The notes under the pieces: generated by a model | Seen by the model: only the letters and a program-made list of their open reading frames with translations | Database searches by the model: none | What the model was told of the DNA's origin: nothing | Program-made: the position numbers and the translations under genes | Shown here: in pieces, positions 1 through 13,776 of the stretch | How positions within the stretch are numbered: the stretch's first letter is position 1 | How the letters are laid out: the number at the start of each line of letters is the position of its first letter | NCBI GenBank assembly: GCA_013396655.1 | Contig: WBMV01000462.1 | Coordinates: 897,270 to 961,269 of the forward strand | DNA length: 64,000 nt | Reading direction: 5' to 3' | From: Campylorhamphus procurvoides | Taxonomy: Eukaryota; Chordata; Aves; Passeriformes; Dendrocolaptidae

Positions 1-449
1 TGTGTGTATCTACCATGTTTGGGTCCTGTCCCCATAGCCTGAGTGACTAAAACAGGCTCCATCAAAAGGGGAAGGTTGGTGACATCTGTGTGTCCAGCTT
101 GTAAATTATTCCTACGTCCAGGAATACCTGAAACTACTGAAAATAATCCATCTCCTCCCCTTCCCAAGTGGAAAGAAAAAACCATTTGTTTTGTGGGGAG
201 GAAAACCAGCTGGAACACAAATGGTGTCCCATCAGTGAGGAAAGGGGGCACTGTGTCTTGGGATGTCTGAGGTGGCTGAGCCCATGGTGGGTCCCTCTGA
301 ATGAGGAAGGACTTTGGTCCAGCCACCTCCCAGCAAGGCCCCAGCAACACCAGCCCTGTCGTGCCAAAAGCAGCCCGTCCCCATTGCCAGGGCTGGGCAG
401 CGAAGGGCAAACACCAAGGCTGGCGGCACATCGAACCCACCCAGGCTAA

Positions 450-640
450 TAACAGTATTAATTACAGCACCCGGCCCCTTCTTCCCACTGTAAATCTCTA
501 TTAGCAATAAACTGGAAGGGCCATAAAAGCGAGTTTACAATGAACCCACAAGGCAATATGTGTCTGAATCCCTGACTTTGTTGCAGCTGGCAATAAAGCC
601 GTCTTTTATTATAGCACATACCCTGCCCTCGAGATAACGT
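450..640. promoter_or_regulatory. Candidate conserved non-coding block
   Basis: AT-rich sequence with no coding potential, containing TATTAATTACAG, CTATTAGCAATAAACTGG and GGCAATAAAGCCG. The low CpG content, intact homeodomain-type sites and absence of repeats suggest regulatory DNA. Conservation cannot be tested here. Confidence 0.3.
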
Positions 641-1305
641 ACAGGGCCCAGGACTCCTTGAAGGAATGATGCAAAGCTGTTTGTTGCACTTTGATTTGCT
701 GCAGAGCCGTGTGGAGGTGGGAAAGCACAGGGATCCAGCTAACAGGCTCCAGTTCCCTCGACCCCAGGCTGACACTGAATCACGGCGCTGTGCGGCACCA
801 CGGAGGAACAGCCTCTGTAATTCTGCATCGTAAATGTTACTCTGCCCTGCAGGAGGGGAAACTCGAGTAAACAGTAAAAAAAAGGGGGAAAAAAAAAAGT
901 TTGAGGTAAATGAAGAAACACAAGGGAATCTCTCGTATGAGAAGGCGGTTCTGGAGGAGCGAACTGTGGTGGTGGTGTGGTGGGCAGGGGTTAATATTTA
1001 AGCTGCTGGGTTTGTTTATAAATGGTCAGGAGCAGATAGTACTAAATATTCTAGGAATAGGCACAGATCCATCCAGGGCCACGAGGACCAGGCCTGGGAG
1101 AGATTTGTGGGCTTTAAAGTCCTAGGCAGGCTGGTTCAAAAAGAAGAAAAATGAAGGGGGGGGGGGAGGAAGGAAAAAAACCCCATAAATAAGCAAAGCT
1201 TGATATTTGCTACTTGCATGACATGAGGGACCCAGTCAGCCCAGCACACTGGTCCCAGTAAAGCTGCCCCACTCCCTGCTTGCCTCCCCACCACACAGGA
1301 AAACT

Positions 1306-1361
1306 GGACTTTGGTGATCCTTATGGGTCCCTTCCAACTCAGGATATTCTGTGATCCTGTG
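1306..1361 (+). repeat. CR1 LINE fragment, 3' end
   Basis: Ends with the CR1 tail: GGTCCCTTCCAACTCAGGAT followed by TTCTGTGATCCTGTGA. Only the last 55 or so bases are recognisable. Confidence 0.75.
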
Positions 1362-1999
1362 AAAGTTTGCTTTACTGAATGACAACCCTCATCACTGACA
1401 GTGCTGCTCTCCACCCTGCTCCTGTCCCAGCATGGGGGGCATTCAAGGACCTGGAGCCCCTGGGCTTGCAAGACCCCTTAGGAGGCAATTAATTCAAGCT
1501 CAGTCTAAGGCTGCTGTAGACACCAGTATGAAATCACTGGTTTTATTTAGCTCAGTGGTTAGGTAGGATTGTTGTGAAGTGCAATTCACTCTTGTTCTCT
1601 TATAGATCTTGCAGCCTTAAAAGTAACAAGTCTGTCACCTCTGGAGCCGTTTCTCTGCCATTCATAGCCTTGCTGGAGACACAGTGTTTAGCTGGAGGGC
1701 TTCATCTCCCTCAGACAGCCACCTGTCAATTATCCATCCCCTCCATAAATAAAATAAACGGCTGGTGGCTTTTGTTGTGCCATTAAAAAGTCACTCTCCC
1801 TCTGTTTGCATTAAAGCTGGTGGCAGCATGTCAGGAGGCAAACAGATTTTTCCAGGGGAGTTTCATTCCTGGCTCCAACACTGTGGTTTGGACTTGAAAG
1901 AAAGTTGAAATTCAACTTTCGTCCCTTCACACTGCTGCCTTTGTGCTGGAGCTGCCGTGAGGTGGATTTCCACTCTTGCTGTAAACACTCACAGTTTTG

Positions 2000-2187
2000 G
2001 GACTGTTGTTGGGCAGGGTGTTGCCCAGAGAAGTTGTGGACCCTCCATCCATGGAAGTGTTCAAGGCCAGGTTAAGGGGCTTGGAGCAACCTGGTCTAGC
2101 AGAAGGTGTCTCTGCCCATGGCAGGGGGTTGGAAGGAGATGAGCTTTAAAGTTTCTTTCAACCCCAACCAGTCTGTGATTCTGTAAG
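2000..2187 (+). repeat. CR1 LINE fragment, 3' end
   Basis: Contains the CR1 3' blocks in order: TTGCCCAGAGAAGTTGTGG, GGAAGTGTTCAAGGCCAGG, TTGGAGCAACCTGGTCTAG, CCCATGGCAGGGGGTTGG and the terminal TCTGTGATTCTGT. Confidence 0.95.
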
Positions 2188-3472
2188 TGTCTGCTGCCCT
2201 GTATAATGCTGAGAACCCATGATGGTTGTCAGATGAATGGGATGAATGGTCCCCTCTGAGCAGTGTGCTGTCCCCAGAGTGGCATTTTTTAAATTCTCTT
2301 CTCCTTAATCCCAGCACAGCTCAGCCCTAAACCCTGAGCCCCACACCTCCAAGCTCCCACAGTGAGCTCTAAGGCTGCTGGTATATGGACCACAGCTGGT
2401 GTGAGCAGCAAGAGATGTCCATTTCCTCCTAGATTGTAGCACATCCCAAAACAAAGTGCCACCTGATTTCCCTGAGTGACATACATACCTGGAATGTGAG
2501 TTTGGAGTTAAAACAAGAGGCCACTCACCATGCAGGAAGGTGCCAGAGAAGCTGGTTCTCCCCTCACTGCCTGTGTTTTCTTCATGGGAAAGGATGCATG
2601 TTCCTGTCTTCAATGAGGGCATAGCTCACCAGCACAGGTGATAAACATGGGTAGGGCACAAGGCAAAGGGATGCTTAACACACCTTTATAAGGGAGCAAA
2701 GACTAGAAAACTGCAGTTTCTCATTCCCTGTGAAAGTGTTTGTGTCCACGGTGACAGCTCCCAGGCTGCAGCCAGACCTGGCACCTGCAGGAAACCTGCC
2801 CATCCCAGGACACCTTTTCCTGTGCTCTTCCCTTCCCAGCTCAGAGCGTTTCCCAGCTGGGTTTACAGGCCAGACACCCTTTCAAAGTCAAGGCGAGAAA
2901 AATAACATGCTGGAAGCACTGAAGCCCTGGGCCTGGGTTTTTAAAGATGAATATTCCGCAGAGAAATTACTCATTGTTTTTTGTGGCTCTTTTACAGAGA
3001 CAGAGAAAGAAAAGAAACTGATGTAATAGGGAGATATTAGCCAAGTCATCTGACTAAGTGCACCTCACTCCCCATCCGTGACATCCAGCTCGGAATTCCT
3101 GCTGCCAGCCCCAGCCTGGGCTCTGCTCCCCAGTGGGGCAGGGATGGGGCTGGACCCCAGCATGGGGGTCTGCAAGAGACACACCAAGAACCCTCTGAAC
3201 CCACCAGAGCTGCCCCACAGGGAAACCAGCGCTCTGAGGAAGATGAAGAGCCCCACCAGCCCCACAGCCAGGCTTGGAAGGGAGCTTGGACCTCTCCTGG
3301 GCCCTTTGCCACCACTGGGCTGCTCTTCCCCTCTGCAGCTCCTGCTACCGGGAGCTCCCAGTAGCCAGCAAGGCCATAACAAACATGACTCACTCACATC
3401 CAGCCCTCACCAGCTCCAGCTTCCTTCCACCTCGCATGACGCACATGTTTACCACCAGTGGGAGGGGTTCTT

Positions 3473-3490
3473 TATATATATATATATATG
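3473..3490. repeat. (TA)n microsatellite
   Basis: A short run of alternating T and A between GGTTCTT and TGTATTTTT. No function seen. Confidence 0.9.
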
Positions 3491-5046
3491 TATTTTTACT
3501 GCAGCGAGTGTCCCTGTTTCTGGGGACAAGGGGAATTATTACCCATGGCTTTCATGGTATAATAAAGAGCATGTGTTGTACCCTGCATAAATTTAGCTTC
3601 TGATCAGATGAGCAAGGAAATTTTTCCCCCTCTCCGTCCCTAACTGTGTGGATTAGTGCTTATATTTCTTCATAATGGGAGTGGGAAGGGAAGGCTTGGT
3701 GAGAAGTGGGAACAAGGCACACGTGTGCATGCACATGGACACATGCACCCGTGTATGCTGAGCTAGAAAAACACTGAAGCTTTCTAAATCTACCCAGCAA
3801 TCCTGTGCTAATCTGCTCAGTTGCAGTCACAAATATAACTCGGGGACAATAAATAAACTAACAGGAGGGAAATAAGTTCAACTTCTTAACCTTTGGACGG
3901 ATCAATCCCTGTGTTATTTCATTTCTCTGCCTTGTTTCTCTCCGTCCCACATGTCTTGTTCCCTTCTTCTCCCTCCTGCCTGGGTGTGAGCTCTGGGCAC
4001 ACTGACAGCAGGGCACACACAGCCACATGATCAGGTAGCTGGAAGCACAGGCGGAAGGCTCAGATCTGTAAAGAAAATAAATCACTAACCACTTCCTTTC
4101 TGAAATCTGGGTTTGTGTGTGATGTGCTGTGTGTCTCTGTCTGCTGTGTATCCCAGATCTCACAAGATCCCACCTCCAGGAGGACAGACAACCTCAGGCT
4201 GCATGTGGTTAAAAGTCTTGGGTTAAAAAGCTCCAGCCGTGTCTCCTGCCTGTGATTCCCACCCTGCCAGCTGGGAGTGAGATAGTCCACGGAGTTGAGA
4301 TCTGGAAGGAACCTGGTCCAGTGTGTGCTGGAAGAGAGGTCATCATATCTTCCTGCCCCTCACCATGACTCATCTGCTGCTCTGAAACACACTCATCAGG
4401 AAAGTATGATGTGGCCTGGAGCATCTCAGAAAGCTGCCACCCAGCAGAGGCCACACTGGAAGGGGACAGTCCCACGAAGCTGCACTGCTCAGTTCATCCT
4501 CCTGTTTTATTATCTATCCTAGGGAGAATAAGTCTTTTCTCCCATCTGGACTCTCAGTTCCCTCAAGGATGATGCAGCTCCACCCTTTCTGCTGCTGCCA
4601 TCTCAAGGCACAGGCCACAGTTCTTTAGGTCTTTTTCAAGTGGTCAGTGTATACAGCCACCATCTTCCTTTCCTGAAGTCCAGGGAGAGTTGTTTTCTCT
4701 GAGCTGGGAAAAAGAAGCTGTTTTCCAGGCTCCCGCCCTTAGAAGATGAGTCGGAGGAAATTAGCAATGATGCACAACTGAAAAAATCGAATTGTTCAAG
4801 CAAGTTCAAAGCTGAGCCAGTCTGGAGACATCTGCACACCACATGCCAGGAGCAGTGGAACACTAATAAATCCTTCCAGGCTGGCACCAATGGAAGGAAG
4901 CTCGAGCACTGCTCAATCCAAATGGGGAAGCTCCCAGTGCTTCTGTTCAGAGTTGGCTGAAGAGATTCAGTGGAAAGGGGAGAGAGTTGAGGCACAAGTG
5001 AGGGAAGAAAAACAACTTTGGGGAAAATGTTGAGCTACCCAAGTTT

Positions 5047-5200
5047 ATAGAATCATAGAATCTTAAAATTGTTTGGGTTGGAAGGAACACCTTCCACTAG
5101 ACCAGGTTGCTCCAAGCCCTGTCCAACCTGGCCTTTAACACTTTCAGGGGTGGGACAGCCACAGCTTCTCTGGAAAAACCCTTCCAGTGTATCATCACAG
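5047..5200 (-). repeat. CR1 LINE fragment, internally deleted
   Basis: Reads as reverse-complement CR1: AGAATCATAGAATC, GGTTGGAAGGAACACC, then AGACCAGGTTGCTCCAAGCC and CAGCCACAGCTTCTCTGG. The 'poly-G / CCCATGGGCAGG' segment is missing. Confidence 0.92.
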
Positions 5201-6289
5201 TTATCTTCATTTCAGATATTGTTATTGCTCCAGTTACCAGAATGTGGTGACAACTGAAAAGTGGATTTTCTGATTGAAACCCCAAATCATTGGGACAAAT
5301 ATAATGAAGAACTTTATAAAATTGGAAGGCAACTATTAATTAAAATGGCAGAGAAAAATGGCAGCCAGAGTCCAATTTTATTTCTGGAGAAAAGGCATTT
5401 TTTCCATAAAACTAAAAGAACCTTCCCAGATGAAAAATGTCCATCCCCTTTAAGAGAGATCAATAACACGATACGATCGGTCAGCTCAGGCCGTTGATCT
5501 ATGGCTGTTTGCAAAAGGCTTTCACTCTGCCTGTCTTTACAATTGAGCTAATAGTAAAAAACTTCACAGTGTTAAAAAGAAAAGTGAGTAAACAACCCAG
5601 AACCAAAGGTCCAGGAGTTCCCACCTAAATGACCTCAAGACCCTGCACAGAGGAGGAGGAGGTGCCAACCCAAGTGGCAAAATCCTGTCATACTTGAGCA
5701 AAAGGGGAGGTTTGCCACCAGCATTAGGGCTGGTCCACAGCAGAGCAGCAGAGATGTGAGAACAGAGCCTGGTGCCTTCAGGCTGCTGCCTCTCCTCTGA
5801 GAGAGGAGTTTCACACAGACCTGAAACCAGATTGTCAGAGCAGGTAGTTTGCAGAAGTGCTTCAGTGCGGGGGGACTCCCATGGGGATGCTCGAGACCAG
5901 ACTTTCCTAAAGTGCTCACCTGATTGCTTTGCTTTTTGGAAACTCTGACACACAGAGCAGATAGCTCTAGACACTGCTGTCTCATCTATGTATGGCTGAC
6001 TCAGATAAATATATATATATGTGACTGGCTTAACATACTCCCCTTTCTTCCTCCTCTCTCCCCCCAAGTTTTGCATGTCTGAAGCTGTTTCAGCTAAAAG
6101 ATACTAAAAAATGAAAATGCATTTGGGATGTCTGGGAACCAAAAAGTCAGACTGCGAGAAAACCAGACAGGGTTAGAGACTAAAAATCCCTGTCTCCTGC
6201 CAGGAATCTCAAGCCAGTGCTGCCTGCAGGTTCTGAGGCTCTGTGTGCTCGGCAGCAGCCGCTGCTGTCGCCGGGGCTCTTTCCAAAGT

Positions 6290-6530
6290 GTATTCCATCA
6301 GCAGTAATGGGTCTTTCCTCATAAGCTCTGTTTTCATAGTAAATCTTCAGTCTTACATTGCATTACAGAGTTCAGCTGCCGCTAATCCTTAAAAACAATT
6401 CATTTCCAACTGCAAAGTGCAATAAAGAAAGGATAATCACTATTAATATTAGTTATTGTTATTGATTTCAGCTTTAAAGAATTGATTTTCAGTCCGGGCT
6501 GCATTTATGAGTCTCTTTGCTGAAGATGCA
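6290..6530. promoter_or_regulatory. Candidate conserved non-coding block
   Basis: AT-rich block with GCCGCTAATCC, CACTATTAATATTAG, TTATTGATTTCAG and repeated short TTATTG motifs (SOX- and homeodomain-like). No repeat or exon was seen. Confidence 0.3.
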
Positions 6531-7669
6531 TATACAGGGCCCACCACTATTTTTAGATCCTTGTCCCGGCTCCTGGTGCAGATCCAGGGGGAAGAGGATG
6601 GAGGAGGCAGAGGAGAGACCTCATGGGGAAGGTCCTGATGGGTGAGGGAGGGCAGCTCCATGTGGCTTCACCCCTCTTCTTCACTGGGGGTGCTCATCTG
6701 CCCAGGTAAAGGGACAGCTAAGTGGGAATGACCTTCCTGCAACAGATTGACAGATTATCCATCTCTCCAAAGCCATGAGAGCTTCCCACATGCACGTGCC
6801 ACCATGGAGATTAAAAGGAAAAGTGTTATTGCTTTCTGCCAGTGAGTGCCTACGATTATCAGTGAGTCTCCCCAATCCTTCATGAGCTATAAATTCAGCT
6901 TTAACCTCTGCTAACAGGGTTTGCTTTGCCTGGAGTTTTCCTTCCTGACATCTCTCCCCACCCCACCCATAGTTTACTTGATAAATATAACACTAAAATG
7001 AAAATAAAATGGGTTTAGTGGAGGTGACCCTTTCCTGTGTGGTGGGCTCATCACTCTGAGGGTGCTCAGCATCCCCCACTGGGCAAATCTGTGTGAGCAC
7101 CCCAAAAAAGCCTCCTGGTGTGGGAGGGGAGGGGGTCCCTGTGGCTCAGGTCTGGGCAGGGGCTCAGGGAAGGGGTGTGCATGGGCAGGTGGGAAACATT
7201 TTGCCCCTTGTGGTCAAAGCAGATGCCCAGAGAGGGATGCTGAGAAGAAAGAGAAAATTTTCACTTCCCTGTTTTTAAGGCAAAAAGAAGGTTGGGGTTT
7301 TTTTGAACCAACGTTTTGCTTCAAAAGTCACTAAAGTTCTGCTTCAAGGGCATAAAAATGTGAAGAACCTCAAAAGCAGAAGGAAGGGGGTAGGTTTTTT
7401 AAGCCAGCAAAATGCTTTAGTGGGCTTCAGCTGAAAAGGTTTCCAACATACTGGATGGGAAGAAATTTTGGAAATATTTTACAATTCCAGTCACCCTGCA
7501 GCAAATGCCTCTTCTTCCCAGTTGTTTGGAAATGGCAGTATATGTAAAAAAAATTCCATATATAGCTTTATTTTCTCTAAGCTTTAAAAAGTCTCCCTCC
7601 AGTTAGTTTGAGTATAATCTGGTGAGGATGAGGGAATGAAACAGGGATAAAAAACCCGTAACCAAGACT

Positions 7670-7970
7670 GCAAAATAATTAAATGAGCATTTAACCAAGA
7701 TCATTATTTTCCACAGTTTTTATTTATATGCAAGATTGGATACAATGGTCTGGAATATTGTTCCCCACTATTACTGTGCTATAAATTATTCGAGCAAAGC
7801 ACAGCAAGGCATCATAATGTAATATATTTTTATAGTGCCATAAAGTAATTACGCACCAGACAACAAAATCCTACAGAAGTGACATATTTTATGCTTAAAT
7901 TATAATTACATTAAAAGTGTCTCTTCCATTTGATGTTTATGGAGCGCACACAACAGCTTTTGGGCTGCCT
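7670..7970. promoter_or_regulatory. Candidate conserved non-coding block
   Basis: About 300 bases, strongly AT-rich and free of repeats. Includes AATAATTAAATG, AAAGTAATTACGC, TTATAATTACATT and two TATTTTTATAG-like segments. The style is typical of deeply conserved enhancers; this is inferred from composition. Confidence 0.35.
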
Positions 7971-9340
7971 GTGAACAAAGGGAGAGCAGGGCTGGGCCAG
8001 GGAGATGCAGCTGGGGAATATTTCTTGAATTTTGGTGTTTTCAGGGTATTTCTGACAATCTTTGCTGCCCTTCAGTAGCCAAGCTCAGAGTAAGGTAACT
8101 GTTCCTTGGGTTGGTTTCTCCTGCTGCCTGGCTGAGCCTCAGGATACAATCCCACCTTGGAAAAGCAATGCAATCCAGTGGTGTCCCAGAAGTTAAAGTG
8201 GGTTTTTTCCCTTTGGTTCATCTCTCCTGGACATGAGGGATGGGTGAATTACCCACATTAACATTTGTACCCCCACAACCTCAGCTACAAAGATACAACC
8301 CCCTCCCTCAATAGTGACCTCAATCCATCTTCTTCCTACACCATTTTTGTACTAATCTTGCAATGATCTGGGGACAAATTCAGTCCCGAAGAGAGAATGG
8401 CATTCTAAAATTTGTGCTTGGATCCAAAGGTGCTTGTTCTTCGGTGGGAAAAGCCTGGAACCACAGGGGTTTTTGCCTTGAGGCTGAAGGAGTAGGAGCA
8501 CACAGGGACATGTCTACAGCTCTCCAAATTGGGCATAGACATTTTCCCTAGTGGATGGTGTCTGGTTTGGTTAAAACTGACCAGAAAGATCAGGACAGCA
8601 AAGCAGAAAGGGGTAGTTAATCCAGGGAATCTGCAGAAGGAGTGAGAGGAGCAATGAAGCAGTGATGGTCCCATGGTTGTCCTCATGCCAGGACACCCTT
8701 CTGGAAGCAGCCCAGAGGGTGGGCAAGCACCAGCTCTGTGGGGAGGACCTGTGGGAGCAAACCTCCACCTCAGGAGGGCTCAGCTTGTGCAAAGCAGTCG
8801 TCTCTGGCAGGGGGATAATGGCTCGAGTCTGCAAGGAAATGGTTTCTGCGGTTGCAGCCCAGCTTTTCCTGGAAAGTGCCCAGCTCCCACCTCGCAGCTC
8901 TTCCTGAATGACTCATGCCATGCAGACTCCCGAAGGTGGGTGTTTGCCACCCTTTAGAGGCGGTGGCATCTTCCTAGAAGTGTGACAGAGATCGTAACAG
9001 GCAAAACAGCAAGGGGCAGGGGTTGGGAGAGAGGGTGGAGGACTATGGGGGGCTCTGCCATGCCTGGCTTTGCTTCCCACATGTCCTGGCTCCTTTAGAA
9101 GACACTTTGCTGCTTCGTGCCTCAGTTTCCCCATCTGCGTGGGGCTGTGCTGAGGGGGGGGATCCAGGAGCAGTTCTGACACAATAACACTGTGCAAACA
9201 CTGCCACACGCAGGAGCGGTGTGAAGATACACAAAGTCCCCTTCCAAAGGCACCAAAACCTAACAAAACCCATGTTAAACAAGGGTAGTTAAAGTTCTGT
9301 GAAGGCTGTATCTCTGCATCTCTGCCTCTACCCTAAACAC

Positions 9341-9366
9341 TAATTAACTAACTAACTAACTAACCT
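9341..9366. repeat. (TAAC)n microsatellite
   Basis: Five near-perfect TAAC/TAACTAAC units, followed by a CT-rich stretch with ATCTATCTCT-like repeats. Confidence 0.9.
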
Positions 9367-12300
9367 ATCATCTATTTCTCTCTCTATCCATCTCTTCATC
9401 CCCTGCATGTGGAAAGGCTCCACTCCTCCAGAGCTGAAACCCTTTAGAACAAATCCATACTATGAGAGTTGGTGTTTTGCTACAGAAAGGTCACTTCAGC
9501 TGTTTGCATGAGAGCTGAAGCCAACTCAATATCCTTCCTGTCCTGACATCCTTTTCCAGGCTGAAGCCCTTTCTGGAAGCACACAGAGGAAAAGCACAGA
9601 ACAATATCTGCCTCTCCTTCCCCCTTCTGTGCTATATCCTTCAATGTCCCACTACCCAAGGGTTATACTTGCTGGGTTCCATGCTCAAAGAAGAAGTCTT
9701 AAATCATGTCTACACGTGGCTGCTCTCCTGATTTACCCAACAAACAGAGATTTCTCCTGCTGTGTGGGCACACTCCTTAAAGTCAGCGACCCAGGGGGGT
9801 CAGAGCAGAGCAGGGATGGTTTGAAAGTCTTGCCTGGCTGCTGCAGTTTCTCTTCTCTTGATCTTTGTTGTGACATGCCCAGACCAGGTGACACACACAC
9901 CTGCACAAACTGGGACTCCTTCCACTCTGTCAACCTCCTTATAATTCTTCCAGCATCGAGCTCTTCTCAGGAGCTTCCTCTCAGAGAAGGAGCAGTGATG
10001 CTGCAGGCTCTGCTGGAAGAGGAGAGGGCAGGGGTTAAATTCAGGCCTTGGAGAGCTGAAATATTCCAAACATCAGGCGGATGTGGCACTTCCCAGCCTG
10101 CATGTAAATGAGAGACACATGGTCCCTCCGCTATGGCAGCACATGTGCACTGTTTGTTTGGAGGACCCACACTGACTCTTTATTTTTGTTTCTACCCAGT
10201 CAGGACTGGAAAGAGTTTGCTCCAGCCCTAGGTTGTGTGATAACATGGGATCTCTCTCCCCCAAGCATTGAAGGCATGAAAGCCACCTTCAACCTTTTGA
10301 CCAAAAGAACTCAATGTTGCACTTTTGAGATGAGCTCCAGATCCCCCACCAGCCCTGGAGCTTTGTCTCCCTCTGAACGCTGCCAGGAGCAACTCAACAT
10401 CAGGAAGCAATTCCAGGGACTGTTCCACATTAGCTGCAATCCAGTTATTATCCACAGCCTGATGATGTCTTCCCACACCCCTTCCCTGGCCATGACGTTG
10501 CCATTGGTGGCATCGAGCAGGTTAGGGGTGACCAGCCCAGGATAGTGGCAGCACAGGAAGGGGCTTGCCAAGGTCTGTTTGCACAAGCCCAAGTGTGCAG
10601 CAGTGCTGGCAGCAGTGGCCTGGGGGTGAAGTCCAGTGCTATGCTGTCAGTGGGCAAAGGGCATGGGCACTGTGTGGAGCTTTGGGCAGCCAGGGGATCA
10701 AAGGGGATCAGTGTCCATGGGGGCCAGACTTACAGAGCCAAGGTGGGAAAGGGCATCATGCCCTGGGCATGGACATCTCCCAGGTGGTGTGCAGGGCTGG
10801 TTGCAAGGCTGCTCTAACTTCCCTCTTGGGTGTCTCCTCTGGGGATTTTGCAAGCAGATACTCTTTGCTGGGACCTGTGGCTGTGGTCAATGCAATGCTG
10901 AGCCATCACTAACAAGCCCAGCCTGCTGAGCATCTGCCCCCACACAGCCCCTGGATGCTCAGTGTATCTTTCAAGGCTTCTCACCCACCACATGGCTCTT
11001 CATTTCATCCTCCATGTCCCCCTGGGCCCTTTCTTGTCCAATTCCAATTCATCTCTTGCATAAATATGCCCCTCTGCTCAGCACCCAGCCCAGTGATGAG
11101 GGGGTCTCTGCAGGGACCATGACATGGATTAGACTGTAAATGGGATTTGGGGTCCTGGGAAAGATCCTCCCTCCCATTCTGCCTTCCCTCCTTCCTCTGA
11201 GTTCTGCATTGGTGAGGCAGGAGCACAGCACTGCAGGCAGTGCATTTCTGCAGGGTCATTAGTCTGCTCGGCTGGTTGGAGTCACTTACCCTCCGAACCT
11301 CCAGCATCACAGCAGCACTCGGGGCATGCAATAATCCTTCAGGAGCACAACATCTGCTGGATCACCCTGGGAGCATGTTTTTGTGACTAGCATCTACCAT
11401 ATGACTGGGGCAGAGAGTGAGGGTTGGGCCAGCTCTGTGTTGAAGTGGCCTTGTGTCACCCAGGAGAGGCTGGCCCATGTTACTGTCCCCACTCACAGAG
11501 CCATCAGCCAGATGTGACTTGCCCAGTGATGCGTAAGCCCATGGTTAAGCTTTCTTGGTTTTCCTTCCTTCCCAGTGCCCCCAGCCCAGCCAAGCTGATG
11601 GCAGGGATGAAGGAGGCAGCTGAGATGCTGGGGATGAAATCTGCTGTCTCCTGGCACGCGAATCCTGTGTCCTCAGTGACTGATTCACCCTGACCCTGTG
11701 ACACTGGAGGCTGCCGAGTTGCTGGACCTCTCAGTGGTTTGGTACCCAGCCATGCACAAACATCCTCCTCCTCTCGTGGAAGGAGAAGGGCACAAAGACA
11801 GAAAATGGACTTGAATATAGCAGATGATTCCCACCAGTCCCAGAGGGGCAGAGGTGCTGGTGTAACTGGCCAATTTAACAGGTGGTGGATGCTGGGAGAC
11901 TCACACTGGACAGGTACAGGTAGCAAAAGCCACCCTGGACAGGATGCACAAAGGCTCTTTGCAGCCACACACCAGCTTTTTTCCTGCTCGATTCAGACTC
12001 AGGGGTTGCTCCCTGTTGAACTCAGGACTGATATGAAAGGACCCACCTGGAGCAACCCCCACTGCATTTTTTGGCTCTGTGATGCCCATACCAACCCCAC
12101 AATCGACTCTCAGAGACGAACTGGGACCTTTGGAGCTGCTGGGGCTTGCCCAGCTGGAGGGGGTGTTTCTGAACCCACTCACAGCATCACACTGCAGGGA
12201 AAACAGCTGTGGAGGGCTGGGGTGGAGGGGGGAGGCAAAAAATCCAAAACAAAAACAGAACTCAGAGGGAGGGAGGGGGTCCTTGCTTTTCATCCCCAGG

Positions 12301-13776
12301 TGAGGCAAGGCAAGGCAGGGAGCAGGAATGTTTTCCCCTGAACCCCCCAGGCCCTGAGCCTGATATCCACACAGCTTGAGCCCCTGGGATGGGCTGCTCT
12401 CACCCCTGAGAGCACAGCCTGCACCATCCCAGCCGTGGCACATTGCACTGATCCCCCTCAGCAGACAGCTCCAAAGGGAACAGCTTTGGAGGAGAGCTGG
12501 TGTTCCCACTCTGCAGCCTCCACCATCCTGGAGGGCTGTGCAAACTTCCCTGCCCAGGCAGGAGCAGCAGCAAAAGCAGGCGACTGTGCCACAAAACCTG
12601 GCAGCGGCACAGCCAGCGCTTCCCTCCCACTCAGGACAAGCCAGCCTTTATCTTCCAGCTAAGTGGGCAAAGAGGTGCCTCTTCTGATGCTGCTGAGAGC
12701 TGGGAATGCCACGGGCAGCACCTACAATGGCTCTTTGTCATGGGGGTGATGAAGCTGCATGCCCGGGGAGGCAGAACAGGTTTGGTTCACAGGCTCAGAA
12801 AAGACCCAAATCCTCCCAGGTGCAATTATCAGGGGATCTGAGTGTAAGAAAATCCCCAGCTCTCTCCAGCCCCTGTGACTGTGACGTGAGGATGCAGGTA
12901 GCAGGGTGAGAACCATTCAGTGAGGGCTCCTGGGGACGCTGCCAGAGGTGGATCTGCTGATCAAAAGCCCTGCCAGCATGGCCAGTTGGGCTTCCTATGG
13001 CAACACAGAAACATGATGTGGGGAAGGACTAACTTCTGCTTAATTTGGAGCTGGAAAAGATCACACTCCTTTAGATGGCTTGGAAGCATATTGATCTGAC
13101 TGTTGTGGTCCCAGGCTGTCATGCTGTGTCAAAACAAGACATTTTGATAAGAGTGAAGCAAGGGAAATGTTGAATTGTCCCTTCAGGAAAAGAGTTCCCA
13201 GGATTGTGATCTTCATCCTGGCTTAGGAGCAAAGGGGATTGTGCTGCTACAGCATTTCCCATAGGATAGGAAGATTTTACTCCTTTTTGCAAGTTCTTGT
13301 CCTTAAGACCTTACTTCTGAAATTCTGGACTTAGTCTTCCCAGAGGGGTCAGGTTTATTCATAACTGAGGATGCCAGAAGGCCTTTGAACTAGTGTTGTA
13401 ATTATAACTGAAATGTCCATAGAATCAGGACTCCAGAGAGAGTAGAGACTGAAGACAAGCACAAAATGCCTCAGGACCCTTGAGGAGATGAGGAGATCTG
13501 GCACATGTATTTGAAGAGCCATGGATATGCCAGGAAAGCCCTCATTAGTGCTACTCTGCATCATGTTTATGACTGTAATACCAAGCCAGAGCTCCCACAG
13601 AGAGGTTGTACAGGAGCAGCAAAACAAACTGTGGTGAATGGAGAAACATCTCCCACCTGCTGCTGTCAAAGGATTTTGCTCCTGTAAGTGCAGCAATAGA
13701 GACTCAGACTGAGTTCAGGCACATTTTGCGACTTATTTTTCCCACCCACAAGAAGTCAGCATGGATGGCTAGGTCT

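Larger units (their letters stand above)
1..13770. other. Intergenic, no gene recognised
   Basis: No conserved protein, RNA gene or convincing exon series was found on either strand. Open frames are short and compositionally random. The interval holds three CR1 fragments (1306, 2000, 5047), simple repeats and a few AT-rich blocks of regulatory appearance listed separately. The remaining sequence shows nothing I can name. Confidence 0.6.

Noticed and set aside
11739..12509. Overlapping 200-codon open frames on both strands
   Set aside because: No recognisable domain, low-complexity Ser/Gly/Pro content, no splice or codon-bias support; mutual overlap suggests chance in GC-rich DNA.
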